DNA of 64,000 nt from Thermosediminibacter litoriperuensis (GTDB lineage: Bacteria > Bacillota > Thermosediminibacteria > Thermosediminibacterales > Thermosediminibacteraceae): contig NZ_VNHO01000008.1 in assembly GCF_008124715.1 (NCBI RefSeq), positions 35,258 through 99,257 on the forward strand. Direction: 5' to 3'. Below are positions 8,735-16,931 of the stretch, in pieces. Both the position numbers and the translations under genes were made by a program. The notes under the pieces are model-generated. The model was not told the origin of the DNA and made no database searches. It was given only the letters and a program-made list of their open reading frames with translations. Within the stretch, counting starts at the first letter, position 1, and each line of letters begins with the position of its first letter.

Positions 8735-9793
8735 TTGGAAAAGATACTGATGAAAGGCAACGAAGCCCTGGCCGAGGCTGCAATAAGGGCCGGGTGCCAG
8801 TGTTTCTTCGGTTACCCTATAACACCCCAGAGCGAACTGCCGGCATACCTCGCCAGGGAGATGCCCAAAAGGGGGGGAGTTTTTTTACAGGCGGAAAGTG
8901 AAGTTGCAGCTATAAATATAGTTTACGGCGCCGCGGGAGCGGGTGCCCGTGTTATGACATCCTCGTCCAGTCCCGGTATTAGCTTAAAGCAGGAAGGCAT
9001 ATCATACCTGTGCGGCGCGGAACTCCCCTGCGTAATAGTAAATATTATGAGGGGAGGCCCCGGACTGGGAGATATCCAGCCCGCCCAGTCGGACTACTTT
9101 CAGGCTACCCGCGGTGGAGGCCACGGCGACTACAGGACGATAGTACTGGCACCGGCGTCGGTACAGGAACTGGTTGATTTAGTCTACGATGCCTTCGATC
9201 TGGCGGATATGTACAGGAACCCGGTGCTCATCCTGGGCGATGGAATACTGGGCCAGATGATGGAGCCGGTCGTATTCAAGGAAAGGCCTGCGAGGGAACT
9301 GCCGCCCAAGACCTGGGCTACTACCGGCAAAATGGGCAGGCAGAAGCCCAATGTGATAAATTCCCTGTATCTCGACCCCGTGCAGCTTGAAGAGCACAAC
9401 CGCAAGCTCCAAAGAAAATACCAGGAGATAGAGGAAAAAGAGGCCAGGTGGGAGATCCTGAACGGTGACGACGCCGAATACTTCGTTGTGGCCTACGGTA
9501 TCTGTGCCCGTATTGCCCATGCGGCCGTTGAAATGGCAAGGCAGGAAGGCATAAAAGTAGGACTTATACGACCCATAACCCTGTGGCCTTATCCTAAAAA
9601 GGCCTTCGAAGAGGTTCTTTCGAGAGCCAAAGCATTCCTAACCGTTGAATTGTCCTGCGGTCAGATGGTGGAAGATGTGAAACTGTCGGTAGACGGCAGG
9701 GCACCGGTGTATTTCTACGGAAGAACGGGTGGTATGGTACCGACCGCCGAGGAGATTTTCAGGGAAATAACGAAAATGAGGGGGCATTCCTAA
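8735..9793 (+). CDS. vorB: 2-ketoacid:ferredoxin oxidoreductase, alpha subunit (VorB type)
   Basis: Pyrimidine-domain subunit of a 2-ketoisovalerate-type oxidoreductase, which oxidatively decarboxylates 2-ketoacids to acyl-CoA. The 352-residue product begins with the canonical [15 protein letters not shown] and [10 protein letters not shown] segments and has [14 protein letters not shown] near residue 80. A TTG at 8735 behind AGGGGG is chosen; the longer frame reaching back to 8657 would overlap the ferredoxin gene heavily. Gene order delta-alpha-beta-gamma matches VOR/KOR operons. Its place after leucine dehydrogenase argues for branched-chain ketoacids as substrates. Confidence 0.93.
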   Translation: MEKILMKGNEALAEAAIRAGCQCFFGYPITPQSELPAYLAREMPKRGGVFLQAESEVAAINIVYGAAGAGARVMTSSSSPGISLKQEGISYLCGAELPCVIVNIMRGGPGLGDIQPAQSDYFQATRGGGHGDYRTIVLAPASVQELVDLVYDAFDLADMYRNPVLILGDGILGQMMEPVVFKERPARELPPKTWATTGKMGRQKPNVINSLYLDPVQLEEHNRKLQRKYQEIEEKEARWEILNGDDAEYFVVAYGICARIAHAAVEMARQEGIKVGLIRPITLWPYPKKAFEEVLSRAKAFLTVELSCGQMVEDVKLSVDGRAPVYFYGRTGGMVPTAEEIFREITKMRGHS

Positions 9794-10542
9794 TGAAGCT
9801 GGTTTTCGAAAGGCCGAAATCCCTGCAGCTAACAAAGACCCATTACTGCCCGGGATGCGGTCATGGTACGATACACAGGCTTGTGGCCGAGGTGATGGAC
9901 GAACTTAATATAAAAGAAAAGACTATAGGCGTTGCTCCCGTAGGGTGTGCGGTTCTGGCTTACAATTACTTCGACTGCGACATGCAGCAAGCTGCCCACG
10001 GCCGGGCTCCCGCCGTAGCTACGGGCATAAAGCGGGCTCTGCCCGACCGGGTTGTATTTACCTATCAGGGTGACGGGGACCTGGCAGCCATCGGTACCGC
10101 AGAAATTATTCATGCCGCAGCCAGGAGCGAGAATATAACGGTGGTTTTCGTAAATAACGCCATATACGGAATGACCGGTGGTCAGATGGCGCCGACGACC
10201 CTGATAGGCCAGCGCACGGAAACCAGCCCCTATGGGCGCGATCCCAAATTGGCAGGATATCCGATAAGGGTTTGTGAAATGCTGGCAACACTAGATGGTC
10301 CTTCGTTCCTAGCGAGGGTTGAGCTCACGGACGTAAAAAATATAAACAGGGCAAAAAGTTATCTTAAGAAGGCTTTTGAGATCCAGCTGGCTGGAAAGGG
10401 GTTCTCTCTGGTGGAGATCCTGTCCCCGTGTCCGACCAACTGGGGCATGAGGCCTGTGGATGCCGTTGACTGGGTAAGGAAAGAAATGGTGAAGGTATTT
10501 CCGCCGGGTGTATTCAAGGAACCGAAGGAGGGTAATGTATGA
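9793..10542 (+). CDS. 2-ketoacid:ferredoxin oxidoreductase, beta (TPP-binding) subunit
   Basis: Thiamine pyrophosphate-binding subunit of 249 residues. CPGCGHG near the N-terminus and GVAPVGC hold cysteines typical of the beta subunit's cluster and cofactor loop. GDGDLAAIG (near residue 96) followed by [11 protein letters not shown] (near 119) is the TPP/magnesium motif. Its start overlaps the alpha stop by one base (TAATG), so the two are translationally coupled and made in equal amount. Confidence 0.94.
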   Translation: MKLVFERPKSLQLTKTHYCPGCGHGTIHRLVAEVMDELNIKEKTIGVAPVGCAVLAYNYFDCDMQQAAHGRAPAVATGIKRALPDRVVFTYQGDGDLAAIGTAEIIHAAARSENITVVFVNNAIYGMTGGQMAPTTLIGQRTETSPYGRDPKLAGYPIRVCEMLATLDGPSFLARVELTDVKNINRAKSYLKKAFEIQLAGKGFSLVEILSPCPTNWGMRPVDAVDWVRKEMVKVFPPGVFKEPKEGNV

Positions 10543-11078
10543 AGATGGAAGTAATTATGGCAGGTTTCGGAGGCCAGGGGATCATGTTGATGGGCGAAAT
10601 CCTGGCCCACAGTGCCATGCTCGAAGGGCGGGAAGTTTCCTGGATACCTTCTTACGGCCCTGAAATGAGGGGTGGTACCGCCAACTGTATGGTGGTTATC
10701 TCCGATAAGAGGATCCCCTCGCCTATAATATCTTCACCGGATATACTTGTTGCAATGAACAAACCTTCTATGGACAAATTTACCCCAACGGTGAAATCCG
10801 GCGGAATTGTGATCCTCAACAGAGCCCTTATAGACGAAAAACCGGCAAGACAGGATATAGAGATCATAGAAGTAGACGCCAGCGGTATAGCCGATGAGCT
10901 GGGTAATATGAAGGTCGCGAATATGGTGGCGTTAGGAGTCCTGGTGGGCAGAACCGGGATCGTGAAGCCGGAGACTGTGCTCAAGTCGATAGACTATTTT
11001 CTCCCCGAACACAGGAAGAACATGATTGAAATAAACGAAAAGGCCCTGATGAGGGGGATCGCCGAAGTGAAAAAATAA
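10539..11078 (+). CDS. 2-ketoacid:ferredoxin oxidoreductase, gamma subunit
   Basis: The 179-residue gamma domain of the pyruvate/ketoisovalerate oxidoreductase superfamily, which completes the complex and contacts Co[15 protein letters not shown] near the N-terminus and [13 protein letters not shown] near residue 38 are family hallmarks. ATG 10539 overlaps the beta stop by four bases and has GGAGGG at 10527-10532. It is the last gene of the operon, with a strong terminator 23 bases after the stop. Confidence 0.93.
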   Translation: MKMEVIMAGFGGQGIMLMGEILAHSAMLEGREVSWIPSYGPEMRGGTANCMVVISDKRIPSPIISSPDILVAMNKPSMDKFTPTVKSGGIVILNRALIDEKPARQDIEIIEVDASGIADELGNMKVANMVALGVLVGRTGIVKPETVLKSIDYFLPEHRKNMIEINEKALMRGIAEVKK

Positions 11079-11101
11079 ACCCGGACATTATTATGTATTT
11101 G

Positions 11102-11130
11102 AATACCCAGTTTTCTGGGTATTTTTTTTT
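11102..11130 (+). terminator. Terminator of the ptb-vor operon
   Basis: Perfect 9-bp stem AATACCCAG/CTGGGTATT with a TTTT loop, followed by seven T's. Confidence 0.93.
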
Positions 11131-11139
11131 GCCGTATAG

Positions 11140-11325
11140 TTACCCCAGCTCTGTCAACTCTCCCGTGTTCCGGTCGTACATTGCGTTTGCACATGCCACG
11201 CATAGACTGAAGAGGTTCCAAGACTACAGTCGCCACTGCGGATACTGTTCAACCGGATAAATATGATGCACCGTTGTGGCTGGAATAGTTTTGCCCCGCC
11301 CCTGGCCTGCCGCAATGGGGTGTTT
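11140..11325 (-). pseudogene. Broken HNH endonuclease gene
   Basis: Between the operon terminator and the LysM gene there is no intact gene, but the minus strand keeps one recognisable frame. Read downwards from 11325 it gives ATTVHHIYPVEQYP, then WRL, an in-frame TAG (11224-11226), then WNLFSLCVACANAMYD and RNTGELTELG, ending in TAA at 11140-11142. This is the ββα-metal core of phage-type HNH endonucleases: an HHI motif, a NL.SLC..C knuckle and the characteristic TGELTELG tail. The normal CHN is CAN here, and the upstream zinc-binding cysteines are missing. The frame also has a TGA at its upper end. The gene is dead. The rest of the gap up to 11395 holds nothing I can identify. Confidence 0.6.
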
Positions 11326-11405
11326 TCACTCGCCCGTGATGGGCCGCATATTATGTTATTGCAAATATATTTAATGGACTAAATAATATAAATGGAGGTT
11401 TAGTT

Positions 11406-11990
11406 ATGTCTAATCAGCAACCCCGTAGAGTTCCTCGGTCCTGTCCTCCAGGATTTCAAGGACGATATATCGTTCAGCCCGGTGATACCTTTTTCAATAT
11501 AGCTCAGATGTTCAGAACGCGCTTAGAGGCCCTTGCTGTAAATAACCCTCATATCATAGATCCCAATATTATAAACCCTGGTGATGTCCTTTGCGTGCCA
11601 GGTCTTATTCCTTACCCCTGTTGTATTGTTCTAAGGCCCGTACCTCAATTTCGTTTGCCCTTTGGAGCAGGAGCAGTAGCTTTTGTTAATTTTGCTCCTC
11701 AAGGAGGTCAAGCAGTGAGCTTTTTAGCAACCCTCCCCCAACCTTCCGCATTTGGCAATTTTGATATCTATGTGGGTGAAATTTATATTCCTGACATTGG
11801 AGGATTTGGCAATCAGTTGTTTCCGACTGCTCAGGATCCGCCGACCTGGGCAACTAGAATAGATCTTCCTACTGCTGCAGCAATTGCACCTAACTCCAGA
11901 GTAGTAATACGTCCTGCTAATTCAAATACCGGCATATCCGGCGATATTATATTTGATGCAACGATTCAGGGCGGTAGCTGTCATTTATAA
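11406..11990 (+). CDS. LysM-domain protein
   Basis: A 194-residue protein with one LysM peptidoglycan-binding domain at about residues 20-68 (YIVQPGDTFFNIAQMF ... NPGDVLCVPG). A glycine/proline/phenylalanine-rich C-terminal region of unknown fold makes up the rest. No signal peptide is visible. That is common for LysM proteins of the spore coat or inner coat (SafA-like), so a spore location is possible. ATG 11406 follows GGAGG. It lies between two dead HNH genes and has T-rich, less GC-rich codons than its neighbours, which suggests a separate history. No partner gene is adjacent. Confidence 0.7.
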   Translation: MSNQQPRRVPRSCPPGFQGRYIVQPGDTFFNIAQMFRTRLEALAVNNPHIIDPNIINPGDVLCVPGLIPYPCCIVLRPVPQFRLPFGAGAVAFVNFAPQGGQAVSFLATLPQPSAFGNFDIYVGEIYIPDIGGFGNQLFPTAQDPPTWATRIDLPTAAAIAPNSRVVIRPANSNTGISGDIIFDATIQGGSCHL

Positions 11991-12030
11991 TTTTTATGTT
12001 GGGCGGCAAAGGCCCCAAGATTTAACCCCC

Positions 12031-12515
12031 CTATTCCTTGATTATATCAATTGCTTTATCTAACGCTTCAAGAAATTCTTTCTCTCGGGCAGTATTAACA
12101 GGTTTGTCCAGTAACTCCTCGCCTAATTTGAATACACATATAATTAAATTATTAACAAGCTTTTTCTTATCTTCTTTATCCATTCCCGAAGCCACCGGCC
12201 TCCTTTGCGTGTTTGCATCATGATGATACTTGCACAGCGGCTGCCAATTGTTCTCATACCAAAATGATTCATAATTTCCTTTGTGTGGTGTGATATGATC
12301 CACCACCGCTGTCGGTGTCAGCTTTCCTTCTCTTTGACACTCAACACATAGCGGATGCTCTCGTAAGAATCTTTCCTCCATCTCGCATCGATCCCCTCTC
12401 TGCCGCCGTCCTCCGTCTCTCGTCCTGCGACCTTCGCTTCTGCTTCTTGTGTTTGTCGCAGTATCGTTGCGTCGTTAAGTTCGGACATCCTGGCCAACTG
12501 AAAACCGGTACTCAT
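12031..12515 (-). pseudogene. Frameshifted HNH endonuclease gene
   Basis: An open stretch at 12031-12381 (116 codons) encodes the C-terminal part of a phage-type HNH endonuclease: LREHPLCVECQREGK, VVDHITPHKG and NNWQPLCKYHHDAN. The family's N-terminal part continues upstream but in other frames. The segment from about 12500 to 12395 reads WPGCPNLTTQRYCDKHKKQ and then RRTAAERG. A short piece near 12380 reads IDARWRK in a second frame, and the third frame resumes at RFLREHP. At least two frameshifts therefore separate pieces that are contiguous in intact relatives. No start codon fits the N-terminal piece. Such genes usually sit beside phage terminase genes, none of which remain. The 116-codon piece could still be translated from ATG 12381. 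Confidence 0.72.
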
Positions 12516-12614
12516 GGCAAAGGATGAAAGCGGCCATTAAATGTGATAAAATAAAAAAGTGTCGACGTGGAATACAGCCGGTGGGAATCCACCGAGTATC
12601 GGGGGAGTTGCTTT

Positions 12615-13337
12615 ATGAGAGTTTTTGCCATTTACTCTCCGACAAGATCTATAAAAAGCTTTCCGGTAACGGTTGGAATAGCCGGGGAACTGAAAAAACG
12701 AGGCTATACCGTTGGACTTATTAACGCCGGGGATGATGCTGGCGTAGAAGCTGGCCCCTTTGAAACAGTATCCCGCGCAAGCCCTGAATGTACCGCAATT
12801 TACATAGGCGGCGGGTTTTCGCTGGAGGAACTTCTCCGTTTATATAGACAGGACTACGTAATACTGGAGGGTTTTGAAAAAGTAGCGGCCCCCAAAATTC
12901 TATGGGTGGAGAGGGAAGAAAATCTCAGAGATTTTACCGATGACCTGGTATTTGCCGTTACAGGCCATTTTGTAAAGGCTCCCCCTTTCTGCGAGGGCGT
13001 TCCCTTCATAGAGGTTAAAGATGTTAAACGCCTGGTGGACCTTATAGAAGAAAGGGTCTATGAAAAGTTGCCCGGCATCGAGGGGGGAGGATGCGGCCTT
13101 TGCGGAAGGGATTGCTACGGCATGGCAGCGGATATATTGAAAGGCCGGGCATCCAGGAAAGATTGCAAAGGTTCCCAAAACGACCCCGTTGAGATTAAAA
13201 TAAATGGTAAGAAGCTGGATATGGTTCCCTTTGTCAGAAACATGGTGGTATCGGTTGTCAAAGGGGTGCTTTCCCCGTTGAAAGGCTTCGAAGAAGGACA
13301 AATAGAGATCAGGATTAGAAACCCTGGGGAGGGTTAA
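12615..13337 (+). CDS. MobB-like protein with C-terminal Fe-S motif
   Basis: A 240-residue protein. Residues 1-150 resemble MobB, the molybdopterin-guanine dinucleotide accessory P-loop protein: KKRGYTVGLIN early on, and DYVILEGFEK and PKILWV later. The expected P-loop glycine-lysine signature is absent (YSPTRSIKSFP instead). Residues 155-185 hold CGLCGRDCYGMAADIL and a distal DC, the spacing of the four-cysteine 4Fe-4S domain seen in RnfB and corrinoid Fe-S proteins. The C-terminal 60 residues resemble a small domain found with archaeal MobB relatives. ATG 12615 follows GGGGGAG and a small hairpin (CGGTGG/CCACCG, 12579-12594). It lies 6 bases before a radical SAM gene, its probable partner. 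Function unknown. Confidence 0.65.
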   Translation: MRVFAIYSPTRSIKSFPVTVGIAGELKKRGYTVGLINAGDDAGVEAGPFETVSRASPECTAIYIGGGFSLEELLRLYRQDYVILEGFEKVAAPKILWVEREENLRDFTDDLVFAVTGHFVKAPPFCEGVPFIEVKDVKRLVDLIEERVYEKLPGIEGGGCGLCGRDCYGMAADILKGRASRKDCKGSQNDPVEIKINGKKLDMVPFVRNMVVSVVKGVLSPLKGFEEGQIEIRIRNPGEG

Positions 13338-13343
13338 AAAACT

Positions 13344-14252
13344 TTGGCCATGCTTGATATGCTGATAAACTGCCGGCTGTGCCCGAGGCGCTGCGGAGTT
13401 AACCGCCTAAAGGGTGAGAGCGGGTTCTGCGGCGCTGCGGACAGGGTGGTGGTGGCAAAGGCTTTCGCCCACCGTTGGGAAGAACCGTGCATAAGCGGGG
13501 ACAGCGGGTCAGGGACCGTGTTTTTCTCGGGCTGCAACCTGAGGTGCGTTTTTTGCCAGAATTACAGGATAAGCCAGGAGTGGTTCGGCAGGGCCGTAGG
13601 CGAAGACGATCTTGTGGAGATTTTTCTCAGACTCCAGGCAAAAGGAGTGCACAACATCAACCTGGTTACGCCGACAATATATACCCCGCAGGTGGCCGAA
13701 GCACTGAAAAAAGCCAGAAGTAAAGGGCTTTTTATACCAGTGGTATGGAATTCCAATTCCTATGAAAATCCGGAAGCTCTTAAGATGCTGGAAGGGCTTG
13801 TGGACGTATACCTGCCGGACATCAAGTATTTCGACGGCGCCGCCGCCCGGAGGTATTCCAGAGCAGGTGATTATTTCGATCGTGCGGCACCGGCGGTGCT
13901 GGAGATGTACCGGCAGGTAGGGGAGCCGGTATTTGACTATAAAGGTATCATAAAAAGGGGCCTTATTATCAGGCACCTGGTTCTGCCCGGGTTGAAAGAA
14001 GATTCAAAGAAAATACTAGAATGGATAAAATCAAATTTACCCCGGGGTGTTTACATCAGCCTCATGAGTCAGTATATGCCCTGTTATAGAGCCGGGGAAT
14101 TTCCCGAAATCAACAGGGTTCTTTCGACAGGGGAATACGAGGAGGTAATAGAGTATTTTTTCGAACTGGGCCTTGAAAACGGATTCGCCCAGGAGGAAGG
14201 GTCGAATTCAGTAAAGTACGTACCGGATTTCGACCTGGAAGGAATTCCATAA
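13344..14252 (+). CDS. Radical SAM protein, PflA-like (COG1313 type)
   Basis: About 302 residues. An N-terminal cysteine cluster (CRLCPRRCGVNR ... GFCGA) precedes the radical SAM motif CNLRCVFCQNY near residue 63. LVTPTIYTPQ and LPDIKYFDGAAARRYS follow, typical of the pyruvate-formate-lyase-activase-like uncharacterised family. No glycyl radical enzyme is adjacent, so activation of one is not implied. Either TTG 13344 or ATG 13350 could be the start; GGGGAGGG at 13327-13333 favours TTG. It is tightly linked to the MobB-like Fe-S gene, which suggests a joint role in a metal-cofactor or protein modification. The substrate is unknown. Confidence 0.8.
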   Translation: MAMLDMLINCRLCPRRCGVNRLKGESGFCGAADRVVVAKAFAHRWEEPCISGDSGSGTVFFSGCNLRCVFCQNYRISQEWFGRAVGEDDLVEIFLRLQAKGVHNINLVTPTIYTPQVAEALKKARSKGLFIPVVWNSNSYENPEALKMLEGLVDVYLPDIKYFDGAAARRYSRAGDYFDRAAPAVLEMYRQVGEPVFDYKGIIKRGLIIRHLVLPGLKEDSKKILEWIKSNLPRGVYISLMSQYMPCYRAGEFPEINRVLSTGEYEEVIEYFFELGLENGFAQEEGSNSVKYVPDFDLEGIP

Positions 14253-14281
14253 AATAAAAAATAATAATAGGAGGGTTTTTA

Positions 14282-15397
14282 ATGCGAGATCCCAGATATG
14301 AAAAGCTTGCCCGGATCCTGATCCACTATTCGGTGGAGTTAAAAGAGGGGGAAAACATTCTGATTGAGGCCGGCCCCGGAGAAGCTCCACTCGTAAAAGA
14401 ACTGGTGCGGGAGGCTTACAGGGTAGGAGGCAGGCCCTTCGTATCCCTGGCCGTGCAGGAAATTCAGAGGGAGATACTGATGAATTTGAGCGAAGAGGCT
14501 GCCAGGATGATGGCCCGCTACGATTCCGAGCGGATGAAAGATATGAACGCCTATATAGGCATCCGCGGAGGGGACAATGTGGCGGAGCTTTCCGACGTAC
14601 CCCATGATAAAAAATCCCTTTACATGCAGCTTTACGTAAAACCCGTTCACGGGGATATAAGGGTTCCCCATACCAAATGGTGCGTTTTAAGATACCCCAA
14701 TGCTTCCATGGCCCAGCTGGCTGACACCAGTACGGAAGCCTTCGAGGATTTTTATTTTAAGGTGTGCTGCCTGGATTACGAAAAGATGTCCAGAGCCATG
14801 GATCCGCTGGTGGAGCTCATGAACAGGACTAAAAAGGTTCGCATAGTCGGCCCTGGGACGGACCTTGAATTTTCCATAGAAGGCATTAATGCAGTGAAAT
14901 GCGACGGCAAGAGAAATATCCCGGACGGCGAAATATACACGGCTCCGGTCAGGAATTCGGTCAACGGGTACATAACGTACAACGCTCCGGCCATTTATCA
15001 GGGATACACTTTTGACAATATAAGATTCGAGTTCAAGGACGGTAAGATCGTAAAAGCCACCGCGAACGATACCGAACGACTGAACAAGATCCTTGATACC
15101 GACGAAGGGGCAAGGTATATCGGTGAGTTTGCCATCGGTATAAATCCCTATATACTGAAGCCCATGAAGGACACCCTTTTTGATGAGAAAATAGCGGGAA
15201 GCATCCACTTTACTCCAGGAAGGGCTTACGAGGAATGCAACAACGGTAACGAGTCAGCCATTCACTGGGATCTGGTGTACATCCAGAGGCCGGAATACGG
15301 TGGCGGAGAAATCTGGTTCGACGACGTACTCGTCAGAAAGGACGGGCTTTTTGTGCCCAAGGAATTGCAGGGTCTCAATCCCGAAAACCTCGTCTAA
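14282..15397 (+). CDS. Aminopeptidase, M29 family
   Basis: Cytoplasmic metallo-aminopeptidase of the thermophilic M29 family (AmpS/PepS/aminopeptidase T), releasing N-terminal residues from peptides. The 371 residues begin with RYEKLARILIHYSVELKEGENILIE, the family's N-terminal domain. The C-terminal half has metal-ligand segments such as DGEIYTAPVRNSVNGYI, HFTPGRAYEECNNGNESAIHWDLV and a final GGEIWFDD. ATG 14282 follows AGGAGGG. The stop overlaps that of the opposing DUF3006 gene by four bases. In an amino-acid-fermenting organism it would feed the catabolic operon upstream. Confidence 0.93.
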   Translation: MRDPRYEKLARILIHYSVELKEGENILIEAGPGEAPLVKELVREAYRVGGRPFVSLAVQEIQREILMNLSEEAARMMARYDSERMKDMNAYIGIRGGDNVAELSDVPHDKKSLYMQLYVKPVHGDIRVPHTKWCVLRYPNASMAQLADTSTEAFEDFYFKVCCLDYEKMSRAMDPLVELMNRTKKVRIVGPGTDLEFSIEGINAVKCDGKRNIPDGEIYTAPVRNSVNGYITYNAPAIYQGYTFDNIRFEFKDGKIVKATANDTERLNKILDTDEGARYIGEFAIGINPYILKPMKDTLFDEKIAGSIHFTPGRAYEECNNGNESAIHWDLVYIQRPEYGGGEIWFDDVLVRKDGLFVPKELQGLNPENLV

Positions 15398-15615
15398 TCC
15401 TCGAACAGGTACCTCGCCATTTCTTCGATTTCTCTTTTGCGACGCCGGGTTTCCGGTTCGTCGATGGTTAGGTTTTCAAGATCTATTACATCTCCTTCCC
15501 TGGCTCTTTCGGGAAGGAGATGTTTTTTTATATTTATAATCTTTCCGTCCGTGGTTTCAATGACGGCAAATTCGCCCTCAAAGCGGTCTATAACTCCCTT
15601 TTTGCCCACGACCAT
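15394..15615 (-). CDS. DUF3006 domain protein
   Basis: A 73-residue basic protein of the DUF3006 family: VIDRFEGEFAVIET, then IINIKKHLLPERAREGDVIDL. ATG 15615 lies five bases after GGAGG; a GTG six bases earlier is inside the ribosome site. DUF3006 genes are habitually found next to ComEC-like hydrolases, exactly as here, where the hydrolase ends 12 bases upstream. The pair is probably one operon. The role is unknown; a small beta-barrel binding protein is likely. Confidence 0.8.
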   Translation of the reverse strand: MVVGKKGVIDRFEGEFAVIETTDGKIINIKKHLLPERAREGDVIDLENLTIDEPETRRRKREIEEMARYLFED

Positions 15616-15627
15616 TTTCACCTCCGG

Positions 15628-16515
15628 TTACCTGGAAGTTCTTACTTTTATTCCGGCGCCGTCGCTTTCCATTATCACATGGCCGTTTCCGGCGGTTGTG
15701 TACACTTTTACATTATGCTTCCGCAGCCTTTCCAATGTTTCCCTGTGCGGGTGGCCGTAGTCGTTGTCCTTCCCGAAGCTGATCACCGCATAACGGGGCC
15801 ACACTGATTTTAGAAATTCCGTGGAAGTGCTGGAACTGCTGCCGTGATGGCCCACCTTCAATACGTCGGCCTTCAGGTCGTATTTTTTCTCCAGCATTTC
15901 CCGTTCGGAGAGCTTTTCAGCGTCACCGGTCAGGAGAAAGGAGTTGTTTTTGTACGTTATTTTAAGCACTGCGCTGTAGTTGTTCAATTCATCGTAACGG
16001 GTATTGTTGGGAGCCAGAACCCGGATATCGATACCGGCTTCCAGCGGTATAGTCATCCCCCCCTTTACGGTAGTAATTTTGAGTTTTTTGTCGGAAACGG
16101 CCTGCATGAGATCTCTGAAGGTCTTTGTGGTCGTAGTGACCCTGGGCATGTATATTTTGCCTATGTCAAAAGTATGGATGACGTCGTCTATAGCCCCGAT
16201 ATGGTCCTCGTGGGGATGGGTGGCCACGACGGCGTCGATCCTTTTTACGCCTTTTTTCTTTATGTAATTTATAACCGTTTTTGCATCGTCGTTATTCCCG
16301 GCATCTACGAGCATGGTACTGCCCCCGGGGAATATTATAAAGATGCTGTCGGCCTGGCCTACGTCCAGGAAATTCACCTCCAAAACTCCGCTGGAAGTGC
16401 CAGATCCTTCCTGATCAAGGCCGATTTCGACGGCACACCCAGGCAGGAAGGCTGCAGCGATGATGGCCAATAAAAGCAGAATGATTACGGGTTTGTTCCT
16501 AAAGGCTTTTTTCAT
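15628..16515 (-). CDS. ComEC-like metallo-beta-lactamase-fold hydrolase, lipoprotein
   Basis: A 295-residue secreted lipoprotein: a positively charged start, a hydrophobic stretch and lipobox LPGC (cysteine near residue 27). The rest is the soluble MBL domain related to the C-terminus of ComEC: FLDVGQADSIFI, then the metal motif THPHEDHIGA (near residue 100), SFLLTGDAEKLSEREML and VLKVGHHGSSSSTS. Free-standing ComEC-like hydrolases of this type are thought to be nucleases or phosphodiesterases outside the cell. No DNA-uptake channel genes are present here. Substrate uncertain. Confidence 0.88.
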   Translation of the reverse strand: MKKAFRNKPVIILLLLAIIAAAFLPGCAVEIGLDQEGSGTSSGVLEVNFLDVGQADSIFIIFPGGSTMLVDAGNNDDAKTVINYIKKKGVKRIDAVVATHPHEDHIGAIDDVIHTFDIGKIYMPRVTTTTKTFRDLMQAVSDKKLKITTVKGGMTIPLEAGIDIRVLAPNNTRYDELNNYSAVLKITYKNNSFLLTGDAEKLSEREMLEKKYDLKADVLKVGHHGSSSSTSTEFLKSVWPRYAVISFGKDNDYGHPHRETLERLRKHNVKVYTTAGNGHVIMESDGAGIKVRTSR

Positions 16516-16601
16516 GGCGTCATACCTCCTCCTGTTTTTACAGCAACTACGATATTTTAACAGATTCTATCCTTTGCGGACAAGACTGATATATTAAAAT
16601 C

Positions 16602-16626
16602 AAAAAAAGGGCTAAGGCTTTAACCC
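16602..16626 (-). terminator. Terminator of the DUF1540 gene
   Basis: On the minus strand GGGTTAA-AGCC-TTAGCCC forms a 7-bp stem with one G·T pair, followed by TTTTTTT. Confidence 0.75.
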
Positions 16627-16646
16627 TAACCCATGATCCGGATTTA

Positions 16647-16844
16647 TTAATCCCAGCACGATTTGCCGTCGGTGGTTATACAGGTTCCGCCCGCCTGATC
16701 GTCTTTTCTGGTATACGCGTCGCAATAGGTGCCCTCCTTTGAGGTACAGGTGGGCCTGATGGCGTTGACCATAACGTTTTCTGCACAGCATTCCCGGTTG
16801 TTATTGTATTTACATGTGGTGACATTGCATTTGAGGTTGGGCAT
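16647..16844 (-). CDS. DUF1540 cysteine-rich protein
   Basis: A 65-residue protein with regularly spaced cysteines (CNVTTCKYN, RECCAENV, PTC, YCDAY, TCITTDGKSCW), the pattern of DUF1540 domains that probably bind a metal. ATG 16844 follows GGAGGTGATTTT. It is transcribed away from hprK, with a short divergent region between, and has its own terminator. Members are common in spore-forming Firmicutes. The function is not known. Confidence 0.75.
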   Translation of the reverse strand: MPNLKCNVTTCKYNNNRECCAENVMVNAIRPTCTSKEGTYCDAYTRKDDQAGGTCITTDGKSCWD

Positions 16845-16912
16845 AAAATCACCTCCATAATAAAGTTTTCTACTAACTAGTATTTCCACCAGGGAGGAAT
16901 TCACTCTTTTTT

Positions 16913-16928
16913 GTAGAATTTATTCTAC
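16913..16928. promoter_or_regulatory. Palindrome overlapping the hprK translation start region
   Basis: GTAGAA-TTTA-TTCTAC, a perfect 6-bp inverted repeat ending four bases before the hprK GTG. It could be an operator for the divergent DUF1540/hprK region or a hairpin limiting ribosome access. Confidence 0.4.
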
Positions 16929-16931
16929 GGG

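Noticed and set aside
12318..12515. Independent 65-residue gene on the minus strand
   Set aside because: Comparison of frames shows it contains out-of-frame sequence of the HNH endonuclease N-terminus, so it is part of the pseudogene.
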